This document shows positions 37,685 through 46,432 of a stretch of DNA of 62,905 nucleotides, piece after piece. Source of the stretch: Paenibacillus sp. 1001270B_150601_E10 (GTDB taxonomy: Bacteria > Bacillota > Bacilli > Paenibacillales > Paenibacillaceae); contig NZ_JADMOL010000002.1 in NCBI RefSeq assembly GCF_015558675.1, forward strand, positions 727,601-790,505, written 5' to 3'. The notes beneath the pieces were generated by a model. It ran no database searches, was not told where the DNA came from, and worked only from the letters and a program-made list of their open reading frames with translations. The number at the start of each line of letters is the position of its first letter. Positions within the stretch are counted from its first letter, which is position 1. The position numbers and the translations under genes are program-made.

Positions 37685-38578
37685 ATGTTGACTGGGGTTC
37701 ACGTCGTATTCTTAGGCGGAGACGCTAGACATTTAGAGATCATTCATAAGCTCACAGAGCTAGACGCGAGTGTAACGCTTGTAGGATTCGACCAGTTGTC
37801 AAATCCATATCATGGTGTTCAACGGCAGTCCCTATCGCAGGAGCTTCTTCGTCATGCAGATGCCTTGATTCTGCCGGCTGTCGGAACGGATGATGACGGA
37901 AAGGTTCACGCGATATTTACATCAGAGGAAATTACGCTTACCGAGGAGCATATAGCCTCGCTCCCCTCTCACGCCATCGTTTTTACTGGAATGGCGAAGC
38001 CCTATTTAAGCAAACTGTGCGAGAAGCATAAGCTGAAGCTGGTTGAATTGTTTGAACGGGATGACGTGGCGATATACAACTCTATACCGACAGCAGAAGG
38101 CGCAATTATGATGGCGATTCAACATACAGACATAACGCTGCATGGATCAGAGACAATCGTGCTTGGTATGGGTAGAACCGGGTTTACCCTAGCCCGAACG
38201 TTATTAGGGTTGGGCGCGAATGTACGTATTGGCGTCCGAAGGGATGAGCATTTTGCACGTGCTACAGAGATGGGTTTTCAGCCATTTTACTTACGCGAGC
38301 TGGCACAACGGGTGACAAATATCGACTTGCTTTTTAATACGATACCGACTATGATAGTCACAGCGCAGGTCATAGCACAAATGCCCAACCGTGCGGTGCT
38401 GATCGATTTGGCCTCGAAGCCAGGAGGAATTGATTTTCGATTTGCTGAAAAGCGTGGGGTGAAAGCCATGCTGGCGCCTGGTCTTCCGGGAATCGTCGCA
38501 CCGAAGTCTGCCGGCCGCATTCTTGCTCAAAGCATTAGTCAGCTATTATTAGAGCAAATGCGAACATCGGGGGAATGA
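37685..38578 (+). CDS. dpaA: Dipicolinate synthase subunit A
   Basis: NAD(P)-binding subunit (SpoVFA) that with DpaB oxidises dihydrodipicolinate to dipicolinic acid, the calcium chelator of the spore core; acts in the mother cell. 297 residues. Rossmann motif VLGMGRTGFTLARTLLGLG at about 160, preceded by a dehydrogenase-like N-terminal domain with VFLGGDARHLEIIHKL. ATG after AAAGGAGTGAG. Its substrate comes from DapA, encoded 3 kb downstream. Confidence 0.95.
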   Translation: MLTGVHVVFLGGDARHLEIIHKLTELDASVTLVGFDQLSNPYHGVQRQSLSQELLRHADALILPAVGTDDDGKVHAIFTSEEITLTEEHIASLPSHAIVFTGMAKPYLSKLCEKHKLKLVELFERDDVAIYNSIPTAEGAIMMAIQHTDITLHGSETIVLGMGRTGFTLARTLLGLGANVRIGVRRDEHFARATEMGFQPFYLRELAQRVTNIDLLFNTIPTMIVTAQVIAQMPNRAVLIDLASKPGGIDFRFAEKRGVKAMLAPGLPGIVAPKSAGRILAQSISQLLLEQMRTSGE

Positions 38579-38581
38579 AGC

Positions 38582-39178
38582 ATGAACTTTAAAGGGATTA
38601 CAGTGGGCTATGCACTAACAGGATCACACTGCACATTTGATGAGGTTATGCCTCAGATTCAGCGGTTTGTTGATCTTGGCGCGAAGGTTATCCCGATTGT
38701 CTCGAATACCGTCATGACGACGGACACTCGATTTGGAACTTCCCAACATTGGCAAAAGCAGTTGAAAGATATTACGGGTAATGATATGATTTCTACGATT
38801 GTAGATGCGGAGCCCCTGGGGCCGTCTAAGCTCTTGGATGTGATGGTTATCGCACCGTGCACAGGCAATACGACAAGCCGGCTTGCGAATGCGATCACAG
38901 ACAGCCCTGTTCTTATGGCTGCGAAGGCTCAAATGCGCAATCTGCGTCCGTTGGTTCTCGCAATTTCTACGAATGATGGCCTCGGATTGAATGCAGCGAA
39001 CATCGCAAAGCTGCTCGTGGTGAAAAATATTTATTTTGTACCTTATGGGCAAGACAATCCGACACAGAAGCCGAATTCATTAGTAGCCAGAATGGATTTG
39101 ATTCCTGAAGCGTGTGCGGCGGCATTAGAGGGAAAGCAATTGCAGCCGCTTATCATTGAACGCTTTCAGTATAAATGA
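38582..39178 (+). CDS. dpaB: Dipicolinate synthase subunit B
   Basis: Flavoprotein-family subunit (SpoVFB) of dipicolinate synthase. 198 residues. N-terminal GYALTGSHCTFDEVMPQI, the conserved VIAPCTGNTTSRLANAITD, and C-terminal KNIYFVPYGQDNPTQKPNSL. It begins 3 nt after dpaA under the same sporulation promoter. Confidence 0.95.
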   Translation: MNFKGITVGYALTGSHCTFDEVMPQIQRFVDLGAKVIPIVSNTVMTTDTRFGTSQHWQKQLKDITGNDMISTIVDAEPLGPSKLLDVMVIAPCTGNTTSRLANAITDSPVLMAAKAQMRNLRPLVLAISTNDGLGLNAANIAKLLVVKNIYFVPYGQDNPTQKPNSLVARMDLIPEACAAALEGKQLQPLIIERFQYK

Positions 39179-39188
39179 TCGAGACTAG

Positions 39189-39219
39189 AGAGCGTGATCG
39201 ACATTCAATCACGCTCTTT
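39189..39219 (+). terminator. Hairpin terminator after dpaB
   Basis: Perfect 10-bp stem AGAGCGTGAT (39189-39198) / ATCACGCTCT (39208-39217), 9-nt loop, short T run. Confidence 0.65.
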
Positions 39220-39255
39220 ACGTACTCATAGTGTGGTAAAGGGGAGAAGAGACAC

Positions 39256-40299
39256 ATGACGAATCAAAAGCGGTTCAACGTTGCAGTAGTAGGAGCTACA
39301 GGAGCAGTAGGGGAACAAATAATCAAGCTGCTTGAGGAGCGTCAATTTCCTTTTCAACAATTGAAGCTATTGTCCTCCGCTCGTTCTGCTGGTACAAAGA
39401 TCTCCGTTTCTGGAGTAGAGTATACGGTTGAAGAAGCACGACCAGAAAGCTTTGAAGGTATTGATATTGCTTTGTTCAGCGCAGGCGGAGACGTGTCAAA
39501 AGCACTTATTCCTGCTGCGATTGAAAGAGGAGCCGTATGTATTGATAATACGAGCGCTTTCCGCATGGATCCTACCGCACCGCTTGTTGTGCCCGAGGTG
39601 AATGGGGACAAAATCAAAGACCATCAAGGTGTGATTGCCAATCCGAACTGCTCCACGATTCAGATGGTTGCAGCCTTGAAACCAATATATGACCGCTACG
39701 GCATCGACCGCATCATTGTGTCTACTTATCAAGCCGTGTCTGGAGCGGGAAGCCGTGCAATTGACGAGATGCTTCACCAGACCAAAGAAGTGTTGGAAGG
39801 AAACCAAGTTCAGCCTGATATTCTTCCTGTATCCTCATTACCTGTGAAACATCAAATTGCATTTAACGCCATTCCACAAATCGATAAATTCCAAGAGAAT
39901 GGTTTTACTTATGAAGAAATGAAAATGATTAACGAGACGAAAAAAATCATGGGTGATGATTCCATTCAAGTCACAGCGACTTGCGTGCGCATTCCAGTGG
40001 TATATGGTCATTCCGAGTCTCTATACGTAGAGCTTAAGAATGACTATGATCTCGCGGAAGTACGTCAATTGCTTGAATCAGCACCAGGCATAACCGTGGT
40101 TGATCGTCCTGAAGAGCAGGCCTATCCGCTTGCAACTGACGCGGCAGGCAAGCTTGACGTGTTTGTAGGACGCTTGCGTCGCGATCTTGACCATCCACGT
40201 GGCCTTAACATGTGGATTGTTTCGGATAACCTGCTGAAAGGCGCAGCCTGGAACGCAGTTCAAATTGCAGAAACATTTGCTTCAGAGCGGCAAGAGTAA
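39256..40299 (+). CDS. asd: Aspartate-semialdehyde dehydrogenase
   Basis: NADPH-dependent step from aspartyl phosphate to aspartate semialdehyde, the branch point to lysine, diaminopimelate, dipicolinate, threonine and methionine. 347 residues. NADP motif GATGAVGEQI, catalytic Cys132 in NPNCSTIQM, and substrate residues in YQAVSGAGSRA. ATG after AAAGGGGAG. Encoded beside dapG and dapA, so the whole path from aspartate to dihydrodipicolinate lies together. Confidence 0.97.
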   Translation: MTNQKRFNVAVVGATGAVGEQIIKLLEERQFPFQQLKLLSSARSAGTKISVSGVEYTVEEARPESFEGIDIALFSAGGDVSKALIPAAIERGAVCIDNTSAFRMDPTAPLVVPEVNGDKIKDHQGVIANPNCSTIQMVAALKPIYDRYGIDRIIVSTYQAVSGAGSRAIDEMLHQTKEVLEGNQVQPDILPVSSLPVKHQIAFNAIPQIDKFQENGFTYEEMKMINETKKIMGDDSIQVTATCVRIPVVYGHSESLYVELKNDYDLAEVRQLLESAPGITVVDRPEEQAYPLATDAAGKLDVFVGRLRRDLDHPRGLNMWIVSDNLLKGAAWNAVQIAETFASERQE

Positions 40300-40316
40300 C
40301 ACGCCGCTCTTGCTTT
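40284..40316 (+). terminator. Possible terminator overlapping the asd stop
   Basis: AGAGCGGC (40284-40291) pairs with GCCGCTCT (40303-40310); the T run is broken (TGCTTTG). An overlapping pair GCAAGAG/CTCTTGC gives an alternative fold. A 12-bp palindrome GTTAGGCCTAAC follows at 40361-40372. Confidence 0.35.
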
Positions 40317-40415
40317 GTATTGGCTTAGACAGAATATGCAGCCCTTGTGTTAACGTAACCGTTAGGCCTAACATGTTCTGGCAGTCAGTCTTCATCAGTG
40401 TTGGAGGAATTACTC

Positions 40416-41633
40416 ATGCGAATACTTGTTCAGAAGTTCGGAGGAACTTCCCTATCTACAGCAGAAGCCAGAAAGCAAGTCATACGTCACATACGTCGTG
40501 AACTGGACAATGGATTTCATCTTGCCGTTGTCGTGTCGGCAATGGGGAGAAGAGGCGAGCCCTATGCGACAGATACATTACTAGACTGGATCGGGGGAAA
40601 TGGAAACCATCTTCCAGCAAGAGAGCAGGATATGCTGCTTTGCTGCGGCGAGATCATTTCTGCAACGACCCTATGCAGTTTGCTTCATGAGGAAGGCATC
40701 CCAGCGGCTGTGTTCAATGGAGCACAAGCGGGATTCAAGACAGATCAGCACTTCGGCAATGCAAGAATTCTGGATGTGAATCCAGAACGTGTGCTTCAAG
40801 CCTTGCAGGAAAATAAAGTGGCTATCGTTACAGGCTTCCAAGGCCAAGCAGAAAATGGCGACTTTACGACCCTTGGCCGTGGAGGCAGCGACACCTCTGC
40901 CACAGCGCTCGGTGCTGCACTCCGTGCTGAAATGGTCGATATTTATACAGACGTAAATGGCATATTGACAGCAGACCCGCGGCTTGTAGAAGATGCTAAG
41001 CCGCTTACCGTAGTAAGCTATGCTGAGATTTGCAATATGGCACATCATGGAGCTAAGGTTATTCACCCTCGCGCAGTAGAGATTGCCATGCAAGCTCAAA
41101 TTCCGGTACGCGTCCGTTCTACATTTAGTGATGAGGAAGGAACGCTTGTCACGAATCCGGACGGCATTCATGACCTGTACGAAGGAATCGTGGATCGTTT
41201 TGTGACCGGGATCGCGTATGTAAGCAACGTTACGCAAATTACGGTTGAAGCCCATGAGGGTGCACATGATTTGCAGCTTAATGTATTTAAGGCAATGGCT
41301 CACAACCAAATCAGCGTTGATTTTATTAATGTAACCTTGTCAGGAGCGGTTTATACGGTCTTTGATCATGATGCACCTCGTGCATTGGAAGTGCTCCGTG
41401 AGATGGGCTACTCACCAAAGGCGATGTCAAGCTGCGCTAAGGTATCGGTCATTGGCGGCGGCATGAATGGCGTTCCTGGCATCATGGCACATATTGTCGA
41501 AGCGTTGACGAAACAAGATATTCAGATTCTTCAATCCGCTGATTCCAATACAACCATTTGGGTTCTTGTAACCAAAGAAGATATGGTACGGGCATTGCGG
41601 GCCCTGCATGAGCAATTCGGTTTGAATCGATAA
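40416..41633 (+). CDS. dapG: Aspartokinase I (DapG type)
   Basis: Phosphorylates aspartate; in B. subtilis the DapG isozyme is feedback-inhibited by diaminopimelate. ATG 40416, after TTGGAGGAAT, gives MRILVQKFGGTSL; an ATG at 40398 is upstream of the ribosome site. Kinase motifs VQKFGGTS, TLGRGGSDTSATAL; two C-terminal ACT domains (about 260-400: TQITVEAHEGAHDLQLNV; VSVIGGGMNGVPGIMAHI). 405 residues. Confidence 0.95.
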   Translation: MRILVQKFGGTSLSTAEARKQVIRHIRRELDNGFHLAVVVSAMGRRGEPYATDTLLDWIGGNGNHLPAREQDMLLCCGEIISATTLCSLLHEEGIPAAVFNGAQAGFKTDQHFGNARILDVNPERVLQALQENKVAIVTGFQGQAENGDFTTLGRGGSDTSATALGAALRAEMVDIYTDVNGILTADPRLVEDAKPLTVVSYAEICNMAHHGAKVIHPRAVEIAMQAQIPVRVRSTFSDEEGTLVTNPDGIHDLYEGIVDRFVTGIAYVSNVTQITVEAHEGAHDLQLNVFKAMAHNQISVDFINVTLSGAVYTVFDHDAPRALEVLREMGYSPKAMSSCAKVSVIGGGMNGVPGIMAHIVEALTKQDIQILQSADSNTTIWVLVTKEDMVRALRALHEQFGLNR

Positions 41634-41674
41634 TAAGATCGAAGTCATCCGCATTTTAGGGGAGGAGAACAAAC

Positions 41675-42568
41675 GTGGATTTTGGTAGATTAGTAACAGC
41701 AATGGTAACACCGTTTGATGCAAATCTAGGCATTCATTGGGCAGAAGCCGAGCGAGTGATCGAAGAATTAATCGAAGTGCAGAAGAGTGATAGCCTGGTG
41801 ATTTCAGGTACAACGGGAGAATCGCCAACGCTTAGCGATGAGGAAAAGGTTCAGCTCTATCGCTTTGCAGTTGAAAAGGCTAGAGGGCGTGCAAAGATTA
41901 TCGCTGGAACAGGCAGCAATAATACCTCTCATTCCATTCATTTGACAAAGCTTGCAGAAGAAGCGGGAGCAGATGGTGTTCTATTGGTCGTACCTTACTA
42001 CAATAAGCCGAACCAAGAGGGACTATACCGTCATTTTAAAGCGATTGCTGAATCTACCGCACTTCCAGTCATGCTGTATAACGTTCCAAGTCGTACGGTA
42101 ACCAGCATGAGTGCGGATACTACGCTGCGACTGGCGAATGATGTAAAGAATATTACTGCAACGAAGGAATGCGCGTCTATTGAACAGGTGGCTATTATAG
42201 CATCCAATGCTCCTGAAGGCTTCAAAGTATATACAGGCGACGACTCCGCAACGCTTCCAGCGCTTAGCGTAGGTGCTTATGGCATTGTAAGTGTGTCCAG
42301 CCACATTGTCGGCGAGCAGATGAAGCATATGATTCAAGCTTATTTGAACGGCGAAACAGTTCAGGCAGCAGAATGGAACAACAAGCTGCTTCCGGTATTT
42401 AAAGGATTGTTCGAAGCTCCGCATCCGGTTCCTAACCCAGTTGCCGTAAAGTTTGCGCTTCAATTGCGTGGATTCGAAGTGGGTGGCGTTCGTTTGCCAC
42501 TTGTTGAGGCAACTGATGCAGAGCAGCAATTTATCCATAATGTCGTAAAGCCGTTCTTAGCACGTTAA
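41675..42568 (+). CDS. dapA: 4-hydroxy-tetrahydrodipicolinate synthase
   Basis: Condenses pyruvate with aspartate semialdehyde. GTG 41675 after GGGGAGGAG. 297 residues, TIM barrel. Schiff-base Lys164 in ATKECAS, proton-relay Tyr in VVPYYNKPNQEG, and SGTTGESPTLSDEE. Product feeds both cell-wall diaminopimelate/lysine and, via DpaAB, dipicolinate. Confidence 0.97.
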   Translation: MDFGRLVTAMVTPFDANLGIHWAEAERVIEELIEVQKSDSLVISGTTGESPTLSDEEKVQLYRFAVEKARGRAKIIAGTGSNNTSHSIHLTKLAEEAGADGVLLVVPYYNKPNQEGLYRHFKAIAESTALPVMLYNVPSRTVTSMSADTTLRLANDVKNITATKECASIEQVAIIASNAPEGFKVYTGDDSATLPALSVGAYGIVSVSSHIVGEQMKHMIQAYLNGETVQAAEWNNKLLPVFKGLFEAPHPVPNPVAVKFALQLRGFEVGGVRLPLVEATDAEQQFIHNVVKPFLAR

Positions 42569-42570
42569 AA

Positions 42571-42623
42571 AATCGAGTCATCGATTTATTGACAAAAAGG
42601 CCCAATTATTGGGCTTTTTTTTT
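42571..42623 (+). terminator. Intrinsic terminator after dapA
   Basis: GCCCAA (42600-42605), loop TTA, TTGGGC (42609-42614), then nine T residues. A smaller hairpin AATCGA-GTCA-TCGATT (42571-42586) precedes it. Confidence 0.88.
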
Positions 42624-42834
42624 GTTTCATAGCGTAGTTTGTGAGGTATACATACTTTGTACATATGGAATTGTGCGAATATATTTAATATCATTAAACA
42701 TAACAAAAAAATAAAATTATCTAAGCCCATGATACATAAGATGCGTGATGAAAACGCTTATATAGCAAGTGAAAATCAATTTTTGCGATGGATGGAGTCA
42801 AGGAGGCGCACGTTAGGAGCGCCAAAACGCCGAC
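42624..42834. other. AT-rich gene-free stretch before rnjB
   Basis: About 210 bp after the dapA terminator, strongly AT-rich from 42640 to 42780. The only open frame (68 codons from 42657) starts without a ribosome site and has a composition unlike its neighbours. A GGCGC/GCGCC hairpin lies at 42806-42824. No gene is supported. Confidence 0.4.
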
Positions 42835-42864
42835 TTGTGTTTTTTCATAACGTTCATGTATAAT
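42835..42864 (+). promoter_or_regulatory. Sigma-A promoter of rnjB
   Basis: TTGTGT (42835-42840), 18-nt spacer, consensus TATAAT (42859-42864), 83 nt before the rnjB start. Confidence 0.65.
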
Positions 42865-42946
42865 GATTATCAAGTGACTGGGTGCGGTATATTTTACAAA
42901 AGTAATTTCATTGGTGCGACGGCCAACTGAATATAGGAGGTTAAGA

Positions 42947-44629
42947 TTGACATTGTCAAAGAAGAACAACACAGATAAGTTATCGATTTTTGCATTGGGT
43001 GGCGTAGGAGAAATTGGGAAAAATATGTACGTTGTCCAATACGGTAACGACATCGTCGTCATTGACGCTGGATTAAAGTTCCCAGAAGAGGATATGCTCG
43101 GAATCGATATCGTTATTCCTGATATCACCTATTTAACAGAGAATCGAGATAAAGTACGAGGAATCATTGTTACACATGGTCATGAGGATCACATTGGTGG
43201 ACTTCCTTATGTATTACGTCATTTGAATGTGCCTGTGTACGCAACAAGACTCACGATTGGATTAATCGAAAGCAAGCTTCGTGAGGCCAATCTGCTTGGT
43301 GAGACGAAGCGGATTCTGATTAATGCGGATTCAGAGGTTCGCCTAGGGTCGATGACCGCAACATTTTTCAAGACGAATCACTCCATTCCTGATTCCGTAG
43401 GAGTCTGCCTGGATACACCGGAAGGTGCAGTCGTACATACAGGTGACTTCAAATTTGATCACACGCCGGTTAATGGTCAATATGCGGACTTGCATCGTAT
43501 GGCGGAGATTGGAAAGAAGGGTGTTCTTGCACTTCTTTCTGATAGTACGAACGCTGAGAAACCAGGATTTACGCCTTCAGAGAGCAGCGTAGGGGATACA
43601 CTTGAAGAAATATTCCATAATGCAGAGCAGCGAGTTGTCGTCGCAACATTCGCCTCTAACATTCATCGCGTGCAGCAGGTTATTGAAGCCGCTCATGCTA
43701 CTAATCGCAAGCTTACTGTCATTGGACGCAGCATGGTTAACGTCGTAACTATTGCGTCAGAACTTGGCTATCTTCATATTCCTGATGGAATGCTTATTGA
43801 GCCTGAAGAAGTCAATAAGCTTGCAGCAGATCGTGTCGTCATTTTATGTACAGGCAGCCAAGGCGAGCCGATGTCCGCGTTGACAAGAATGGCTCGTTCA
43901 ACACATCGCAAGGTAGACATTCTGCCAGGCGATACGGTTGTCATTGCAGCAACTCCAATCCCAGGAAACGAAAAAGATGTCGGCCGTACGGTTGACGAAC
44001 TGTTCCGTCTCGGAGCAAATGTGATTTATGGCGGGGCACATTCGAGAGTTCACGTTTCCGGACACGGAAGCCAAGAAGAGCTTAAGCTTATGTTGAACCT
44101 GATGAAGCCGCAATACTTCATCCCTATTCACGGTGAATACCGCATGCTGCGTCAGCATGCGCGTCTCGCAGAAGCGGTTGGTATTGAGCCAGAGAATATC
44201 TTTATCACCGATATCGGGGATACCGTTGAGATTCAAAACGGAGTTGCGCGCAAAGGCTCTAAAGTTCCTTCCGGCTATGTTCTTATTGATGGACTAGGCG
44301 TAGGTGATGTAGGCAACATCGTTCTGCGTGACCGTAAACTGCTCTCGCAAGACGGCATTCTTGTTGTCGTGGTTACACTTAGCAAGCAGGATGGCACGAT
44401 TATGTCTGGACCAGACATCATTTCGCGCGGATTTGTCTATGTTCGCGAATCTGAAGGATTGCTCGATGAAGCAAATCGCATTGTTACATCAACGCTACAA
44501 CGCTTGATGAGTGAGAATGTGAATGAATGGGCTTCGTTGAAGACGCATGTGAAAGATGCACTAGGACGCTTCTTGTATGAACAAACGCGTCGTCGTCCGA
44601 TGATTCTTCCGATCATCATGGAAGTATAG
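42947..44629 (+). CDS. rnjB: Ribonuclease J, J2-type by position, with intact active-site motif
   Basis: Metallo-beta-lactamase/beta-CASP ribonuclease of RNA decay. TTG 42947 is 6 nt after AGGAGG; the in-frame ATG-like open region upstream crosses the leader. 560 residues. It has the complete metal motif THGHEDHIGG, then HTGDFKFD and the beta-CASP/C-terminal signatures HVSGHGSQEELKLM and HGEYRMLRQHARL. Placement after dapA and similarity at the C-terminus (DGLGVGDVGNIVLRDRKLL) match RNase J2, but B. subtilis J2 has a degraded motif (HGHDEN) while this one does not. Confidence 0.92.
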   Translation: MTLSKKNNTDKLSIFALGGVGEIGKNMYVVQYGNDIVVIDAGLKFPEEDMLGIDIVIPDITYLTENRDKVRGIIVTHGHEDHIGGLPYVLRHLNVPVYATRLTIGLIESKLREANLLGETKRILINADSEVRLGSMTATFFKTNHSIPDSVGVCLDTPEGAVVHTGDFKFDHTPVNGQYADLHRMAEIGKKGVLALLSDSTNAEKPGFTPSESSVGDTLEEIFHNAEQRVVVATFASNIHRVQQVIEAAHATNRKLTVIGRSMVNVVTIASELGYLHIPDGMLIEPEEVNKLAADRVVILCTGSQGEPMSALTRMARSTHRKVDILPGDTVVIAATPIPGNEKDVGRTVDELFRLGANVIYGGAHSRVHVSGHGSQEELKLMLNLMKPQYFIPIHGEYRMLRQHARLAEAVGIEPENIFITDIGDTVEIQNGVARKGSKVPSGYVLIDGLGVGDVGNIVLRDRKLLSQDGILVVVVTLSKQDGTIMSGPDIISRGFVYVRESEGLLDEANRIVTSTLQRLMSENVNEWASLKTHVKDALGRFLYEQTRRRPMILPIIMEV

Positions 44630-44699
44630 AACGATAGGCTTTTTATCCAAACAAATATTGAAATGTGACTTTAGGTCGCATTCAGATCACTATGCTGGG

Positions 44700-44748
44700 G
44701 TAGCTCATTTCCTGTCTTTAAGAAGAAGGAATGGGCTACTCTTTTTAT
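44700..44748 (+). terminator. Intrinsic terminator after rnjB
   Basis: GTAGC (44700-44704) pairs with GCTAC (44735-44739) and the arms continue as TCATTTCCT with AGGAATGG (one bulge and G-U pairs), followed by TCTTTTT. Confidence 0.8.
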
Positions 44749-44863
44749 TTTGTTAGAGCAGCTTTTGTCTAGGCAGTCGTTCCTTTTCACTCTTATTTGT
44801 TCGCATAACGCATAACTGGATGGAGCAACCTAGGAATGTACTTGCAGAGAATGGAGGAGCAAT

Positions 44864-46057
44864 ATGTCGCAGTATAACAACAATAACGGGCGAAGAAATC
44901 CTTTCTTGAATCAATATTCCTATATTCTTAGCTCCAAGCAGCAGCAAAATCTCAACCAGTTTGAACGTCCTTTTGAACAGAATCAAAATGAGCAGCCGCC
45001 GAGTAATCCTTACTCGCCATCCGTTCCACCAGCTCCCTCAGATCCTATGAGAGACCGAATGCCGCCAGCTGTACAGAGTATTCAGCAGTTCGGCACAGCA
45101 TCAACGCCTAACGTAAGCGAATCAAATATTTATTGCTTGAATATCATTGGACAGATTGAGGGACATATTATTTTGCCGCCGCAAAATAAAACGACGAAGT
45201 ACGAGCATATCATTCCTCAACTAATTGCTGCAGAGCAAAATAGTAAAATCGAGGGTGTGCTTATCACACTGAACACAGTGGGAGGAGACGTAGAGGCTGG
45301 ATTAGCGATCGCAGAAATGATTGCTTCCTTATCCAAGCCGACGGTAACCTTAGTGCTTGGCGGTGGACACAGCATTGGTGTGCCAATTGCAGTTGCATCA
45401 CATATTTCAGTTATTGCCGAAACCGCAACAATGACGATTCATCCGATTCGGCTGACAGGATTAGTCATTGGCGTGCCGCAAACGTTTGAATACTTAGATA
45501 AAATGCAGGAACGCGTGGTTCGTTTTGTAACCAGCCATTCACGTATTTCAGATGATACGTTTAAGCAGCTTATGTTCAAGACAGGCGAATTGACCAGAGA
45601 TATCGGGACAACGGTTATCGGGCCTGAAGCGGTTCGCATGGGGCTCATTGATGAGGTAGGCGGAGTATCAGCAGCGCTGTATCACCTTAATCAGCTTATC
45701 GAAGCCAAGCGAGCAATAGAAGAGCAAAATAAGCCGAAGCAACAAGGGAATGGATCTGATCCAAGCAATCAGCAGCATAGCCAAACCAATTATGGTGAGA
45801 ACAATCAAGGCTATAATCAGCAGCAGGGTAGTCAACAACAGCAAAATAACCAACAACAGCAAAATAACCAACAACAGCAAAATAACCAACAACAGCAAGG
45901 AAACCAGCAGCAAGGGCGTCCAGTTGATTCTCAGCAAAACAACGGACAACAGCAAGATCAGAATCAGCAAATGCAAAACAATCAAGAGAACCAGCAGCAG
46001 ATAGACAATAAGCAAAATGGCTCAGATCATAACGCACAATCATCAGGAGGGAAATGA
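44864..46057 (+). CDS. tepA: ClpP-fold protease TepA with Gln/Asn-rich tail
   Basis: Translocation-enhancing ClpP-like serine protease (YmfB). Core about residues 85-290: [29 protein letters not shown] with the nucleophile Ser, and [12 protein letters not shown] with the catalytic His. An N-terminal Asn/Gln/Pro-rich region of about 80 residues and a C-terminal tail of about 100 Gln/Asn residues flank it, making 397 residues against about 245 in B. subtilis. The tail DNA has 3.7 identical copies of an 18-bp unit, CAACAACAGCAAAATAAC (45833-45898). ATG 44864 after GGAGGAG; ylzJ follows 3 nt later. Confidence 0.93.
   Translation: MSQYNNNNGRRNPFLNQYSYILSSKQQQNLNQFERPFEQNQNEQPPSNPYSPSVPPAPSDPMRDRMPPAVQSIQQFGTASTPNVSESNIYCLNIIGQIEGHIILPPQNKTTKYEHIIPQLIAAEQNSKIEGVLITLNTVGGDVEAGLAIAEMIASLSKPTVTLVLGGGHSIGVPIAVASHISVIAETATMTIHPIRLTGLVIGVPQTFEYLDKMQERVVRFVTSHSRISDDTFKQLMFKTGELTRDIGTTVIGPEAVRMGLIDEVGGVSAALYHLNQLIEAKRAIEEQNKPKQQGNGSDPSNQQHSQTNYGENNQGYNQQQGSQQQQNNQQQQNNQQQQNNQQQQGNQQQGRPVDSQQNNGQQQDQNQQMQNNQENQQQIDNKQNGSDHNAQSSGGK
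45833..45898 (+). repeat. 18-bp in-frame tandem repeat in tepA
   Basis: Three full identical copies plus 12 nt of CAACAACAGCAAAATAAC, each coding QQQQNN in the reading frame. Identity at third codon positions implies recent expansion by slippage. Confidence 0.9.
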
Positions 46058-46060
46058 CAC

Positions 46061-46297
46061 ATGCTTTATTCCGTGCTTCCTATCGAGATTGTGATGGAGG
46101 GTAATGATTCGTTTGCCCCTAATCATATTGAGATGAAAAGAAATGGGAGAACGCTCTTGGTTGAGCAGCTATCCCCCTATGAGATGAGAGTAGAGCGGCT
46201 TGTGCTTGGCATGTCCATTGATGATTATCTGGATCCTGCCTATCAACCAGGAGCGATTATTCCAGCTTACAGCGAAGAGAAGCCATCCAATCTATAG
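46061..46297 (+). CDS. ylzJ: YlzJ-like protein
   Basis: 78-residue protein of the YlzJ family, found between tepA and spoIIIE across Bacillales. Motifs MLYSVLPIEIVMEG and LVLGMSIDDYLDPAYQPG are characteristic. Role unknown. Begins 3 nt after tepA; a strong terminator follows. Confidence 0.88.
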   Translation: MLYSVLPIEIVMEGNDSFAPNHIEMKRNGRTLLVEQLSPYEMRVERLVLGMSIDDYLDPAYQPGAIIPAYSEEKPSNL

Positions 46298-46313
46298 CAT
46301 TGCTTAAGCAAGA

Positions 46314-46334
46314 GCACCGAAAGGTGCTTTTTCT
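46314..46334 (+). terminator. Intrinsic terminator after ylzJ
   Basis: AGCACC (46314-46319), GAAA loop, GGTGCT (46324-46329), then TTTTTC. Confidence 0.85.
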
Positions 46335-46389
46335 TTGCTTATATATGGGAATTTAGTATAGTTAAGATGTCAAGGCGGGCTCATAGTAA

Positions 46390-46401
46390 GAACGGCTGTT
46401 C
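46390..46401 (+). promoter_or_regulatory. LexA-like box (GAAC-N4-GTTC) in the spoIIIE promoter
   Basis: GAACGGCTGTTC is a perfect GAACNNNNGTTC half-site pair. It ends 5 nt before the -10 of the spoIIIE promoter, a position where LexA would block polymerase. The outer bases are A and T rather than the preferred C and G. Regulation by LexA is inference. Confidence 0.5.
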
Positions 46402-46403
46402 TG

Positions 46404-46412
46404 TGATATAAT
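46404..46412 (+). promoter_or_regulatory. Extended -10 promoter of spoIIIE
   Basis: TGA-TATAAT (46404-46412), an extended -10 with consensus hexamer. No clear -35 at 16-18 nt; the LexA-like palindrome fills the spacer. Confidence 0.55.
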
Positions 46413-46432
46413 GACCGTTGGAGGTGACACAT

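Noticed and set aside
42657..42863. 68-codon plus-strand frame before rnjB
   Set aside because: No ribosome site, crosses the rnjB promoter, and has AT-driven composition.
45833..45898. CRISPR-like repeat array
   Set aside because: The 18-bp units are contiguous with no spacers and lie in frame within tepA.
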